Shown: positions 1 through 9,086 of the stretch, piece by piece
Layout: each line of letters starts with the position of its first letter
How positions within the stretch are numbered: the stretch's first letter is position 1
NCBI RefSeq assembly: GCF_000007605.1
Contig: NC_003361.3
Location: 62,001-126,000, forward strand
Direction: 5' to 3'
DNA from: Chlamydia caviae GPIC
GTDB taxonomy: Bacteria > Chlamydiota > Chlamydiia > Chlamydiales > Chlamydiaceae
Length of the DNA stretch: 64,000 nt
Notes under the pieces: generated by a model
Seen by the model: the letters and a program-made list of their open reading frames with translations, nothing else
The model's database searches: none
Told to the model about the DNA's origin: nothing
Made by a program: the position numbers and the translations under genes

Positions 1-1076
1 CCATGCTTACAAGAAATATTCCTCAAAAAGAACAAGATTTAGCTGCAGCATTTTATCCTACTTATGGTTATGGATATCTACGCCCACATGCTTTTGGTCA
101 GGCAGCAACTTTAGGGTCTATTTTTAAACTTGTCTCTGCCTATTCTGTATTATCTCAAGAGGTGATGCGAGGGAATGTTGATGTAGACTATCTATCTCGT
201 TTGCTGGTTATTATTGATAGGCAGTCTTTTGGTTATGTAAGTGCTAAGCCGCATGTGGGCTTTTTTAAAGATGGCTCCCCCATTCCTTCCTTTTATCATG
301 GGGGAATTTTACCGAAGAATGATTATGCGGGACGCGGACGCATTGATTTGATTGCTGCTTTGGAAATGTCTAGCAACCCCTATTTTTCTTTGCTTGTTGG
401 TGAGCATCTCTCTGATCCTGAAGATCTATGTCACGCAGCATCTTTATTTGGTTTTGGAGAAAAAACAGGCGTGGGATTGCCAGGAGAGTATGCTGGTGTC
501 ATTCCTCATGATGTGGCTTACAATCGTTCAGGATTGTACGCAACCGCAATAGGACAGCATACTCTTGTTGTTACTCCTTTGCAAACGGCTGTTATGATGG
601 CAGCATTGGTTAATGGTGGGGCTCTTTATGTCCCTAGTTTAGTTTTGGGAGAATGGGATGGGGAGGAGTTTTATAAAGTATCTCCTGTGAAAAAACGGGA
701 TGTATTTATGCCTGAGTGCATAACGGAATTATTTAAGTCTGGGATGCACAATGTAATTTGGGGAAAGTATGGAACGACACGAAGTATTCGCGAGCAGTTT
801 AGCCCAGAATTATTAAGCCGTATTGTCGGAAAAACAAGCACGGCTGAATCTATAGTACGTGTAGGTTTAGATCGACAATATGGAAATATGAAGATGAAGC
901 ATGTATGGTTTGCTGCTGTAGGGTTTCCTGATGCCGAACTTGCTCATCCTGATATTGTTGTCATTGTTTATTTGCGTCTTGGAGAGTTTGGAAGGGACGC
1001 AGCTCCTATTGCTGTGAAAATGATAGAAAAGTGGGAGAAAATAAGGAAAAAAGAAGGTTTTTCTTCTAATTTGTAA
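1..1076 (+). CDS. pbp2: Penicillin-binding protein 2-type transpeptidase, C-terminal part (cut by left edge)
   Basis: This is the C-terminal 357 or so residues of a class B penicillin-binding protein, which forms peptide cross-links in peptidoglycan at the periplasmic face. The active-site motifs are present in order: SIFK (SxxK, fragment residues 39-42), SSN (SxN, 123-125) and KTS (277-279), where most homologues have KTG. The full chlamydial protein is about three times this length, so the N-terminal anchor and dimerisation part lies left of the window; the ATG at base 3 is not the true start. Chlamydiae use a septal peptidoglycan ring and depend on PBP2-type enzymes. By gene order it matches CT682. 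Identification is firm; the KTS variant is read directly from the sequence. Confidence 0.9.
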   Translation, partial: MLTRNIPQKEQDLAAAFYPTYGYGYLRPHAFGQAATLGSIFKLVSAYSVLSQEVMRGNVDVDYLSRLLVIIDRQSFGYVSAKPHVGFFKDGSPIPSFYHGGILPKNDYAGRGRIDLIAALEMSSNPYFSLLVGEHLSDPEDLCHAASLFGFGEKTGVGLPGEYAGVIPHDVAYNRSGLYATAIGQHTLVVTPLQTAVMMAALVNGGALYVPSLVLGEWDGEEFYKVSPVKKRDVFMPECITELFKSGMHNVIWGKYGTTRSIREQFSPELLSRIVGKTSTAESIVRVGLDRQYGNMKMKHVWFAAVGFPDAELAHPDIVVIVYLRLGEFGRDAAPIAVKMIEKWEKIRKKEGFSSNL

Positions 1077-1143
1077 GGGCTGGCACGCTTTTTGCTCCTG
1101 TGAAACATGAGGTCAACGAACTTGTGTGCCAGGAGAAATATTC

Positions 1144-2151
1144 ATGGAAGAAGCTGCGAAACATCTAGCCAAAGAATTTCTCTGCTCAGGAATTAACTTC
1201 TTTTTGAGTGGGGAATATGAACAGGCAGAACGAAGGCTAAAAGAAACTTTAGAGCTAGATCCTAAAGCAGCGCTAGCCTACTGCTATTTAGGAATTATTG
1301 CTTTAGAATTAGGAAGAATTCCTGAAGCGCTAACTTGGTGCACAAAAGGATTAGAATCCGAGCCTGGGGATAGCTATTTACGTTATTGTTATGGAGTAGC
1401 TTTAGATCGGGATAATCGTTGTGAAGAAGCTATAGAGCAATACCGTGCTTATATCATTTTGCATCCAGATGACGCTGAATGTTGGTTTAGCCTAGGAGGG
1501 GTCTATCATCGTTTGGGTAGATATATAGAAGCAATAGAATGCTTTGATAGGATCTTAGAGCTGGATCCTTGGAACCCACAGAGCATGTACAATAAAGCTG
1601 TTGTTTTAACAGATATGGACAATGAGCTAGAGGCTATTGCTCTATTAGAGACTACGGTAAGTAAAAATCCTTTATATTGGAAAGCGTGGATAAAGTTGGG
1701 CTACTTACTTTCACGCCATAAGCAATGGGACAAAGCCACAGAAGCTTATGAAAGGGTTGTGCAGTTACGTCCCGATCTATCCGATGGTCATTATAATCTA
1801 GGTTTATGTTACCTCACCTTAGATAAAACACGTTTAGCTTTAAAAGCTTTCCAGGAAGCTCTCTTTTTAAATGAAGAAGATGCGGATGCGCATTTTTATG
1901 TTGGGCTAGCTCATATGGATCTTAAGCAAAACCAACAAGCGTCCGATGCTTTCCATCGTGCGCTTGGAATTAATTTAGAACACGAGCTGTCTCATTATCT
2001 TCTCGGCTATCTTTATCATATGGAAGGGCAGTCAGAAAAAGCAGAGAAAGAGCTGTCGTTTTTAACTGTGAAAGACTCCATGTTCGCTCCTTTGCTACAA
2101 AAGACGGTGTCTTCGGGGCAATTTGAACGTAGATTGGATGTGCTGCCATAA
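1144..2151 (+). CDS. Tetratricopeptide-repeat protein (CT683-like)
   Basis: A 335-residue protein built almost entirely of about nine TPR units; examples are AYCYLGIIALELGRIPEAL and AECWFSLGGVYHRLGRYIEA. TPR arrays are protein-binding scaffolds. No signal peptide or membrane segment is seen, so a cytoplasmic location is likely. The ATG at 1144 is preferred over an in-frame GTG at 1126 because AGGAG at 1131-1135 sits eight bases before it. It follows the penicillin-binding protein gene by 67 bases and may share its transcript. The partner is unknown. By position it matches CT683 of C. trachomatis. Confidence 0.85.
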   Translation: MEEAAKHLAKEFLCSGINFFLSGEYEQAERRLKETLELDPKAALAYCYLGIIALELGRIPEALTWCTKGLESEPGDSYLRYCYGVALDRDNRCEEAIEQYRAYIILHPDDAECWFSLGGVYHRLGRYIEAIECFDRILELDPWNPQSMYNKAVVLTDMDNELEAIALLETTVSKNPLYWKAWIKLGYLLSRHKQWDKATEAYERVVQLRPDLSDGHYNLGLCYLTLDKTRLALKAFQEALFLNEEDADAHFYVGLAHMDLKQNQQASDAFHRALGINLEHELSHYLLGYLYHMEGQSEKAEKELSFLTVKDSMFAPLLQKTVSSGQFERRLDVLP

Positions 2152-2505
2152 ACAATAAATTAGAAATCGCAAATTATTAAGGTAAGCAATTTTTTTGATA
2201 ATTCGTTGAGCCCTCATGAGGTCAAAAAATTGCTTTGACTTAAAAAGTTTGGGGACAAAAAATAAAGATCTCAAATGGTTTTGTGTTTCAAGGCCATAGG
2301 TCTTTTTTTTTTTTTGAACACAAAGTATGATTTCTAAGAGAATGTCTGTTATCAACATTCTTTTCTAAACAGGCGTGGAAGCCGAAGCCAAGCTTTTTTT
2401 TCACGCCTTCTTTAATGCTTCGAAAAATATTGAAAATCTGTTAGTCTAGTTGAGCCCTCGTGTAGTCCTACACAATGACATTAGATACGCAGAGGTTGGG
2501 CGTTT
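2152..2505 (+). other. Structured intergenic region upstream of sufB
   Basis: A 354-base stretch without a credible gene. It contains four consecutive inverted repeats: 2184-2198 with 2222-2235 (one bulge), 2280-2287 with 2317-2324, 2339-2345 with 2355-2361, and 2372-2377 with 2402-2407. A run of 13 T lies at 2303-2315. The 11-base sequence GTTGAGCCCTC occurs twice (2205-2215 and 2449-2459), each time followed by a short palindrome. Part of this is probably the end of the upstream transcript and part the promoter and leader of the suf operon; which is which cannot be settled from sequence alone. Confidence 0.6.
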
Positions 2506-3960
2506 ATGAGCCAGTCTATAGAAGATTTTTTACAGAATCATCAAGATTATCCTTATGGTTTCGTCACACCTATAGAGTCGGAGGGATTAACTAGAGGTCT
2601 TAGCAAAGAGACTATCGAAGAAATTTCCCAATTGCGCAAAGAACCTTCTTTCATTTTAGATTTCCGCTTAAAAGCTTATCAGCATTGGAAAAAATTGCAG
2701 GAGCCTGGCTGGGCTAGGCTAAATTATAATCCTATGGATTATGAGGAGATCGTCTATTTTTCTGCTCCGAAGCAAAAAAATCCTTTAGGGCGTTTAGAGG
2801 AGGCTGATCCTGAAATTTTAGAGACTTTTAAAAAGCTGGGCATCCCTTTAGATGAGCAGAAACGTCTATTAAATGTTCAGAATGTCGCTGTAGATTTAGT
2901 TTTTGATTCTGTATCGATAGGGACGACCTTCAAAGAAGCTTTGGATAAAGCTGGGGTGATTTTTTGCTCAATGAGTGAAGCCATTCGTGAACATCCTGAA
3001 CTAATAAAAAAATATTTAGGCACAGTTGTCTCTCATAGGGACAACTATTTTGCAGCTTTAAATGCTGCTGTTTTTAGTGATGGTTCTTTTGTCTATATTC
3101 CGAAGGGTGTGCGTTGCCCTATGGAGATTTCTACCTATTTTAGGATTAATGATAAGGAGTCAGGGCAATTTGAACGCACGTTAATTATTGCAGAAGATGA
3201 TGCTTTTGTGAGCTATCTTGAAGGGTGTACGGCTCCATCATTTTCTTCAAATCAGCTGCATGCAGCTGTTGTAGAGCTCGTAGCGCATGAACGGGCTGTT
3301 ATTCGTTATTCTACCGTGCAAAATTGGTTTTCTGGAGATAAGAAAACGGGCAAGGGTGGAATTTATAATTTTGTAACCAAGCGTGGCTTGTGCGCGGGTT
3401 ATAAATCAAAGATCTCTTGGTCTCAGGTTGAAGTTGGCGCAGCAATTACGTGGAAATATCCAAGCTGCATTTTGAGGGGGAAAGAAAGCGTGGGAGAATT
3501 TTATTCCATAGCTTTGACAAATGGCAAAATGCAAGCCGACACCGGGACTAAGATGATTCATGTGGGGGAAAAAACAACTTCAACAATAGTTTCTAAGGGA
3601 ATTTCTTCTGAGGACTCTCATAATACTTTCAGGAGTCTTGTTTCTATTTCGGAAGGAGCTGTAGGAAGTCGTAATTACACACAATGTGATTCGATGTTGA
3701 TAGGCCAGTCATGTGGAGCTTATACCGATCCTAAAATTACGGTAGAAAACTCCAAATCATCAGTTGAACATGAGGCCACAACATCGAAATTACGCGCAGA
3801 TCAGTTAATGTATTTGCGTAGTCGCGGATTGAGTGCGGAAGAGGCTGTAAGCTTGGTGGTGCATGGGTTTTGCCGTGAGATTATCGAACAGTTGCCTTTA
3901 GAGTTTGCTCGAGAAGCTTCGAAATTATTGTTTGTTAAGTTGGAAAATAGCGTGGGGTAG
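2506..3960 (+). CDS. sufB: Fe-S cluster assembly scaffold protein SufB
   Basis: SufB (484 residues) is the scaffold subunit of the SufBCD complex on which nascent iron-sulfur clusters are built in the cytoplasm. The conserved right-handed beta-helix core is recognisable, including [28 protein letters not shown] and the glycine-rich C-terminal segment with the [11 protein letters not shown] motif. Length agrees with bacterial SufB. It is the first gene of a tight sufB-sufC-sufD-sufS cluster. The ATG is preceded by AGAGG. No sufA, sufE or sufU gene is adjacent, so the sulfur-transfer partner of SufS would have to be encoded elsewhere or be absent. Confidence 0.95.
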   Translation: MSQSIEDFLQNHQDYPYGFVTPIESEGLTRGLSKETIEEISQLRKEPSFILDFRLKAYQHWKKLQEPGWARLNYNPMDYEEIVYFSAPKQKNPLGRLEEADPEILETFKKLGIPLDEQKRLLNVQNVAVDLVFDSVSIGTTFKEALDKAGVIFCSMSEAIREHPELIKKYLGTVVSHRDNYFAALNAAVFSDGSFVYIPKGVRCPMEISTYFRINDKESGQFERTLIIAEDDAFVSYLEGCTAPSFSSNQLHAAVVELVAHERAVIRYSTVQNWFSGDKKTGKGGIYNFVTKRGLCAGYKSKISWSQVEVGAAITWKYPSCILRGKESVGEFYSIALTNGKMQADTGTKMIHVGEKTTSTIVSKGISSEDSHNTFRSLVSISEGAVGSRNYTQCDSMLIGQSCGAYTDPKITVENSKSSVEHEATTSKLRADQLMYLRSRGLSAEEAVSLVVHGFCREIIEQLPLEFAREASKLLFVKLENSVG

Positions 3961-3963
3961 TTG

Positions 3964-4731
3964 ATGCTACATATACAAAACTTACATGTATGTTGTGAGG
4001 ATGTTAAAATCCTGGATGATTTAAACTTACACATCTCTCCAGGAGAATTACATATTATTATGGGCCCTAATGGAGCAGGAAAATCTACCTTTGCTAAAGT
4101 GTTATCAGGAGATGATAGCGTGTCTATTATTTCTGGAGATATTCGCTTGTTGGATCAGGATCTATTAGACAAAGCTCCTGAAGAACGAGCGCAGATGGGA
4201 TTATTTATGGGATTCCAACAGCCTCCGGAAATTCCTGGTGTAAACAACAGGCTTTTCTTGAAAGATGCTTATAACGCCTGTAGGCGGTCTCGTCAGGAAG
4301 AAGAAATAGCAGAAGCTGAATTTGATATGCTTCTGTCTTCTGTTTCTGAAACTTATGAATTTGAATCATTTAATCACTTCTTAGAAAGAAATATCAATGA
4401 AGGATTTTCTGGCGGGGAGAGAAAGAAAAACGAAATCTGGCAAATGCTTGTTTTAGAGCCAGAGATGATACTATTAGATGAGCCCGATTCAGGATTAGAT
4501 GTGGATGCTTTAAGGTTTATCTGCAAAACGATTGAGAAGTATCGAGAGATTCATCCTAAGAGTGCTGTGTGTATAGTTACGCATAACCCTAAATTAGGTA
4601 ATCTTCTTCAACCCGATCACGTTCATATCTTATTAGAAGGAAGGATAGCGTGTTCAGGGGGAGTTTCTTTGATGCGTGAGCTAGAAGAAAAGAGTTATCA
4701 CGAAGTATTGTCCTGCTCTTCTCGGGGGTAA
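3964..4731 (+). CDS. sufC: Fe-S cluster assembly ATPase SufC
   Basis: SufC is the ABC-type ATPase of the SufBCD complex; ATP binding drives the conformational change that allows cluster assembly. A Walker A motif GPNGAGKS lies at residues 34-41. The signature FSGGERKKNEI and Walker B ILLDEPDSGLD follow, the latter two having the form typical of SufC rather than of transporters. The start is taken as the ATG at 3964, seven bases after GGGG, rather than the adjacent TTG at 3961. Only three bases separate it from sufB and one from sufD, indicating co-translation. Confidence 0.95.
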   Translation: MLHIQNLHVCCEDVKILDDLNLHISPGELHIIMGPNGAGKSTFAKVLSGDDSVSIISGDIRLLDQDLLDKAPEERAQMGLFMGFQQPPEIPGVNNRLFLKDAYNACRRSRQEEEIAEAEFDMLLSSVSETYEFESFNHFLERNINEGFSGGERKKNEIWQMLVLEPEMILLDEPDSGLDVDALRFICKTIEKYREIHPKSAVCIVTHNPKLGNLLQPDHVHILLEGRIACSGGVSLMRELEEKSYHEVLSCSSRG

Positions 4732-4732
4732 T

Positions 4733-6007
4733 ATGTTGAATTTTTTAGAACATAGCCGCTCTATAGCTAAAGGTTCTCCTATACATCAAGCGACGCAAAT
4801 ATGCTATGAGAAACACTTTCAGTCTGAATCTTTTAAAGAGATTTTTCGGGCTTTCTCTTGGCTTAAGGATCTTACGCAATTTCCAGAGAAATACTATATT
4901 TCCCATGGAGGATCGGAGACTGCGAAGCAACATTGGTTACATCATGAAAATTCTCTGTCTTGCGAGTGCATTTTAATTAACGGTAAATACGAACCTTCAC
5001 TTTCTCAATTACCAGAGGGAGTGTTGTCGATGTCGTTAAAAGATGCGCAATCTGTTTTCTCTACTTTTATTCAAAGATATGATGTAGATGCACAACCTCT
5101 AGCATTTCTGAATGCTGTGTGTTCTCAAGAAGAAGGAGTCGTTATTTATGTTCCTGAAGAATTTCAGGTGCGTGAACCTTTAAGCATTCGTCATATTTGC
5201 TTCCCAATGGCTCAAGATGAGCGGGTGATTTATTCTCCAAAGATTGTCGTCATCTTAGGAAAGCAATCCAGCTGTTCTGTCCAAATTTCTCATCATACTG
5301 CGCGAGAAAGCGGTGTTACTGAAAGCTTTGCTATTATTAATGGTGTTACAGAAGTTTTTGTATCAGAGGGTGCGGAGTTGTCTTTAACTATGCTACCTAA
5401 ATACATCCACGAGGAAAGAATAAGTTGGTCGCATATAGCAACTATTGAAGAACAGGGGGCCTGTTCTATAACCCAATATCTTCAAGAAGATGTTGGAGGT
5501 TATGGTTGGTTTGACAATACCTTTTCTATGATAGGAAATAACGCTCATGGAGAGTCTTTGGTTTCTACCCTATCTCCGAAAAAGACGTGGGTAAGGAACC
5601 TTATGTATCATGATGCAGAGTCTACAACATCACGACAGAATATCAAATCCATCCTGTATTCTGGGCATTTCCTTTTTGAAGGAGGTATCCATATAACGTC
5701 TCGTGGGATGTTTGCTGATGCTTATCAAAAGCACGACACGTTATTGCTTAGTGATCACGCCCATGTTACAACTTTCCCAAGATTAGAGATTCTTACCGAT
5801 GATGTTAAAGCCTCTCACGGAGCTACGGTAGGACCGTTAGATGCTCAACAGATGTTTTATATGCAATCTCGGGGAATGACACGCGAGGAAGCTCAGAAGA
5901 AGCTTGTTCGGGGATTTTTATCTGTAGAGACTTCTCAAGAGCATTTTCCAAAGTTGACCAGACTATCTCAAGAAATTATTAAGGAGCGCTCTATAGATGG
6001 TATGTAG
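4733..6007 (+). CDS. sufD: Fe-S cluster assembly protein SufD
   Basis: SufD (424 residues) is the SufB paralogue that completes the SufBC2D complex and is thought to help iron entry. The C-terminal half carries the family pattern: [16 protein letters not shown], the beta-helix segment and [18 protein letters not shown], parallel to the end of SufB. The N-terminal 100 residues are divergent, as usual for SufD. GGGGG lies just ahead of the ATG. The end overlaps the start of sufS by 11 bases. Confidence 0.93.
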   Translation: MLNFLEHSRSIAKGSPIHQATQICYEKHFQSESFKEIFRAFSWLKDLTQFPEKYYISHGGSETAKQHWLHHENSLSCECILINGKYEPSLSQLPEGVLSMSLKDAQSVFSTFIQRYDVDAQPLAFLNAVCSQEEGVVIYVPEEFQVREPLSIRHICFPMAQDERVIYSPKIVVILGKQSSCSVQISHHTARESGVTESFAIINGVTEVFVSEGAELSLTMLPKYIHEERISWSHIATIEEQGACSITQYLQEDVGGYGWFDNTFSMIGNNAHGESLVSTLSPKKTWVRNLMYHDAESTTSRQNIKSILYSGHFLFEGGIHITSRGMFADAYQKHDTLLLSDHAHVTTFPRLEILTDDVKASHGATVGPLDAQQMFYMQSRGMTREEAQKKLVRGFLSVETSQEHFPKLTRLSQEIIKERSIDGM

Positions 6008-7217
6008 GATAAAAGAAGACTTTCCTATTTTTGCTAATAAAGAGCTTCAAGGGGAACCCTACATTTATCTAGACTCTGCTGCTACCACGCACAAACCTAA
6101 AAAGGTAATAGAGGCGATTAGTGATTTTTATAGCAGTACATATGCTACTGTAAATCGTAATGTCTATAGTTCTTCGAAAAACATCACCGAAGATTATACT
6201 GCTGTTCGTGGAAAGATACGCGAGTGGATACACGCTGCGTATAATGAAGAAATTATTTTTACTCGAGGCACGACAGCAGCTTTAAATTTATTGGCAATAT
6301 CTGCCAATGATACCTTCATTCCTGAAGGTGGTGTTGTATTAGTTTCTGAAGCAGAACATCACGCAAATGTTTTATCTTGGGAATTAGCTTGTCGTAGACG
6401 CGGATCTTGCGTGAAGAAAATAGCTGTTGATGATTCTGGTTATATAGATCTAGAGCATTTAGAGGCCTTGCTTAAGGCTGGGGCTTCTTTTGTCAGTATA
6501 GCACATGTAAGTAATGTTACAGGATGTATCCAACCTTTAAAGCATATAGCCCATCTTGTTCATCAATACGGAGCCTATATTTCTGTAGATGGTGCTCAGG
6601 GAGTTGCTCATACCTTTGTGGATGTTGTGGATTGGGATGTTGATTTCTATGCTTTTTCAGCTCATAAGATGTATGCGCCTACAGGGTTAGGCGTGCTATA
6701 TGGTAAGAAAGAGCTTTTAGAAAAACTATCTCCTGTAGAGGGAGGTGGGGATATGGTCTCTATTTATGATAGTGAAAATCCAGAATATCTTTCTGCGCCA
6801 TTAAAATTTGAAGCAGGAACCCCCCCTATAGCTTCTATTTTAGGATTAGGAGCTGCTATAGACTATCTACAATCTCTACCTGATACTGTATATCGGCAAG
6901 AGGAAGAGCTAACGCAGTATCTTTATAATGAGCTCATGACGATTCCTGGTATGCAGATACTAGGTCCGGGGATAAATCAGCTGCGCGGAGCTTTGGTGAG
7001 TTTGAAAGTTCAAGGCGCGCATCCTTTTGATATCGGTTGTCTTTTAGATCTTCAGGGAATAGCCGTGCGTACAGGGCATCAATGCGCACAACCTGCCATG
7101 AACCGATGGAATCTAGGCCATGTTCTTAGAGTATCCTTGGGGATATACAACGATAAGAAAGACATTGATACTTTCATGTCTGCTTTACGAGCTATACTAG
7201 CTAGAGTGCGGGTGTAG
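5997..7217 (+). CDS. sufS: Cysteine desulfurase SufS
   Basis: A 406-residue PLP-dependent class V aminotransferase-fold enzyme that removes sulfur from cysteine, giving alanine and an enzyme persulfide for cluster assembly. The PLP lysine is K224 in [10 protein letters not shown]. The persulfide cysteine is C363 in RTGHQCAQP, a SufS/CsdA-type active-site loop. An N-terminal [10 protein letters not shown] segment is also typical. AAGGAG lies ten bases before the ATG, inside the end of sufD. It is the last gene of the suf operon; the next gene is on the opposite strand and ends two bases away. Confidence 0.95.
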   Translation: MVCRIKEDFPIFANKELQGEPYIYLDSAATTHKPKKVIEAISDFYSSTYATVNRNVYSSSKNITEDYTAVRGKIREWIHAAYNEEIIFTRGTTAALNLLAISANDTFIPEGGVVLVSEAEHHANVLSWELACRRRGSCVKKIAVDDSGYIDLEHLEALLKAGASFVSIAHVSNVTGCIQPLKHIAHLVHQYGAYISVDGAQGVAHTFVDVVDWDVDFYAFSAHKMYAPTGLGVLYGKKELLEKLSPVEGGGDMVSIYDSENPEYLSAPLKFEAGTPPIASILGLGAAIDYLQSLPDTVYRQEEELTQYLYNELMTIPGMQILGPGINQLRGALVSLKVQGAHPFDIGCLLDLQGIAVRTGHQCAQPAMNRWNLGHVLRVSLGIYNDKKDIDTFMSALRAILARVRV

Positions 7218-7219
7218 TC

Positions 7220-7999
7220 TTAGCGAGAGCTTTCTTGAAACGCAATGCGTTCTTTGTTAGGGCTCCAGCGCAAATACGTCTGTCTACATTTATCCATTAG
7301 CCAATTTTTGATGTATTGTGGTCTGTGGATATTGGGCAACGTATATGCTGCATGTGTCATATCTATACGATAGATCCCGTGATACTTTGTTTTTCTGTTT
7401 AGTGTATTTCCTAAAACAAAAGAAAAAGGGTAGTGTTTCTTAACTACTTCTGCACATGCATCGTCATATTTCCCAAAAGGATAGAAAAATCCTAAGGGAG
7501 TTTTCCCAAGAGCTTGTTCTATAGAATATTTAGATAAGAAAATCTCTGTAGCAAGGTAGGGAGGAGAGTGTTGTAAATTGCGAATAGCAAATCCTGATGA
7601 GGCTAATTGTATATAGGGAGAATCTGCAAGTATTTGCAATTCTTGTTTTGTACAAAATGGTTGATGAGCTGCAAAAACTTCATCTTGAAACGCGAGAGTT
7701 TCGCTAGGAGATAAACGATGGCTGAGAGGAAGAGAAGAAGCAGAATCTTTAGCGACATATCTCCAAGCAATTCCAACAACAGCAGGGATGTGATGCTTTT
7801 GTAGAAACGGAAAAATATGAGAGTAAAAATCTACGGAGGCATGATCAAAAGTTAACATCAGGGATAACTTTTTTATAGGTTCTCCGGGGAGCACTAAGGG
7901 ATAAGCTTGTTTAAGCAGTAACAAATACCTTTGCAATTTTTCTAAAAGACCTGGCTGTTTAGAGAAAAAGACTTGGCGAAAGGCTAAAACAATCAGCAT
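7220..7999 (-). CDS. Divergent polysaccharide-deacetylase (NodB-fold)-like protein
   Basis: A 259-residue protein with recognisable carbohydrate esterase family 4 landmarks: LSLMLTFDHASVDFY for motif 1 (TFDDG in active enzymes), then GFFYPFGKYDDAC for the later conserved loop. The metal-binding Asp of motif 1 is His here. The HxxxH of motif 2 is not seen where LASSGFAIRNLQ occupies the equivalent place. It may therefore be inactive, or use altered metal ligands. No clear signal peptide is seen. It is the last gene of a minus-strand cassette, nine bases after the 52-residue gene, with AAGG ahead of its ATG. The fold assignment is moderate; the activity is unknown. Confidence 0.65.
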   Translation of the reverse strand: MLIVLAFRQVFFSKQPGLLEKLQRYLLLLKQAYPLVLPGEPIKKLSLMLTFDHASVDFYSHIFPFLQKHHIPAVVGIAWRYVAKDSASSLPLSHRLSPSETLAFQDEVFAAHQPFCTKQELQILADSPYIQLASSGFAIRNLQHSPPYLATEIFLSKYSIEQALGKTPLGFFYPFGKYDDACAEVVKKHYPFSFVLGNTLNRKTKYHGIYRIDMTHAAYTLPNIHRPQYIKNWLMDKCRQTYLRWSPNKERIAFQESSR

Positions 8000-8008
8000 A
8001 TGCTTGCC

Positions 8009-8167
8009 TTACGATGCGGGTTTGTTATCCTCGTGAGGATAGATAACTAAAGATCCAGAAAGAATTTTTGGGGAATGTTGAGGAAAGGGTTCTGTTGCTG
8101 TTTGTGTAGAAGAGGAAGATTCCGTTGAGGAGTTCGAGAGCTCTTGAGTGTCTACAGGAGATGGCAT
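8009..8167 (-). CDS. Small Ser/Thr/Pro-rich protein of unknown function
   Basis: A 52-codon gene starting MPSPVDTQELSNSS and ending HEDNKPAS. The product is polar and rich in Ser, Thr and Gln, with no membrane segment and no family I recognise. AAGGA sits five bases before the ATG at 8167; an upstream TTG in frame has no such site. It lies between and close to two minus-strand genes (25 and 9 bases away), which supports its being translated as part of that cassette. Confidence 0.5.
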   Translation of the reverse strand: MPSPVDTQELSNSSTESSSSTQTATEPFPQHSPKILSGSLVIYPHEDNKPAS

Positions 8168-8192
8168 ACAGATCCTTAATATAAATAGGTAG

Positions 8193-8846
8193 TTAGCGCT
8201 TTTTGCCAAAACGTTTAGTTAATGTCCACTCTCCATCCTTATAGAATTGTTCAAACTCTTTGAACAATGGCAGGGTTTTGAGTTCTTCAAAATCCGCTTC
8301 GGTATCTTGGTTTAAGATTTCTTTGATTTCTAGGATTCTTAGAAGTGTGAGAAAGCGTAATGTAGGATAATCTTCGGAAGATGCCGCCAATTGAAGAAGC
8401 TGGGAAGATTTTTCTAAAGCTACGTGATAATCTTGATTAGCTTGAGCATCTACGATTTCTTTTAATAAAACCTGAGCTGGAGAGGGCATATGGAAATTTG
8501 CTCCGCTACCGTAGGCAAGTCCTGCATAATAAGCACCACGTAGGGGCTCATTATGAATGTAAAAACATGAAGAAAGGAAACCTGCATAAGGTTTTAACGA
8601 GTTCCCACCCATGCGATAGGCACGTTCTAACATAGGTAAGGCAGTTTTAGGAGGTATGAACCCTTGAAAAACTGCAGCTTCTGCAGTTTTTGTAAGAAGA
8701 AGAATACTTTCATGCTTCTCGCGATCGCTCTTTTGGAAATTATAAATGATCTTTCCTGTCAGGAATAGGGACGAGGTCACTAGGACTGTTAAAGCAAACG
8801 AATAGGAATAAACCCTTTTCCATATAGAGGATAGTAAGTTCTTCAT
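8193..8846 (-). CDS. Membrane-anchored hypothetical protein
   Basis: Starting at MKNLLSSIWKRVYSYSF (ATG 8846), the product has 217 residues: one N-terminal transmembrane segment (about residues 10-30), then a soluble, mostly helical part with TPR-like character (LPMLERAYRMGGNSLKPYAG, QDYHVALEKSSQLLQLA). The reading frame is open upstream to a GTG at 8954, but that extension contains no convincing start or ribosome site, so the start is uncertain. It is the first gene of a three-gene minus-strand cassette with the 52-residue gene and the deacetylase-like gene. I do not recognise a family; an envelope location is inferred from the anchor. Confidence 0.65.
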   Translation of the reverse strand: MKNLLSSIWKRVYSYSFALTVLVTSSLFLTGKIIYNFQKSDREKHESILLLTKTAEAAVFQGFIPPKTALPMLERAYRMGGNSLKPYAGFLSSCFYIHNEPLRGAYYAGLAYGSGANFHMPSPAQVLLKEIVDAQANQDYHVALEKSSQLLQLAASSEDYPTLRFLTLLRILEIKEILNQDTEADFEELKTLPLFKEFEQFYKDGEWTLTKRFGKKR

Positions 8847-9086
8847 GATTTTAGAATGCAAAGCGCTTAATGCCCTCAGTGTATCTGGAAAAAATTTTTT
8901 CGTAAACTCCTTGATTTGAGATATCCTAACAGGAGGAAACACTAAAAAAAGCACTTCACTTCTACAAGCTCTTTTGATAGAAAAACTTCTGTGATACTAT
9001 TTCTCCTTAAAATAAATTGGGATAAATACCATCTCTATGCCACTAATAATGTTTCAGAGATGAAAAGAAAATAGCGAAGGTAGTTT

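Noticed and set aside
2095..2358. Minus-strand 87-codon frame between the TPR gene and sufB
   Set aside because: It has a lysine/leucine-rich composition caused by AT-rich inverted repeats and a T run, lacks a ribosome site and overlaps the end of the TPR gene.
8847..8954. N-terminal extension of the membrane-anchored protein to a GTG at 8954
   Set aside because: There is no ribosome site and no signal sequence at the extended start; the membrane anchor begins properly at the ATG at 8846.
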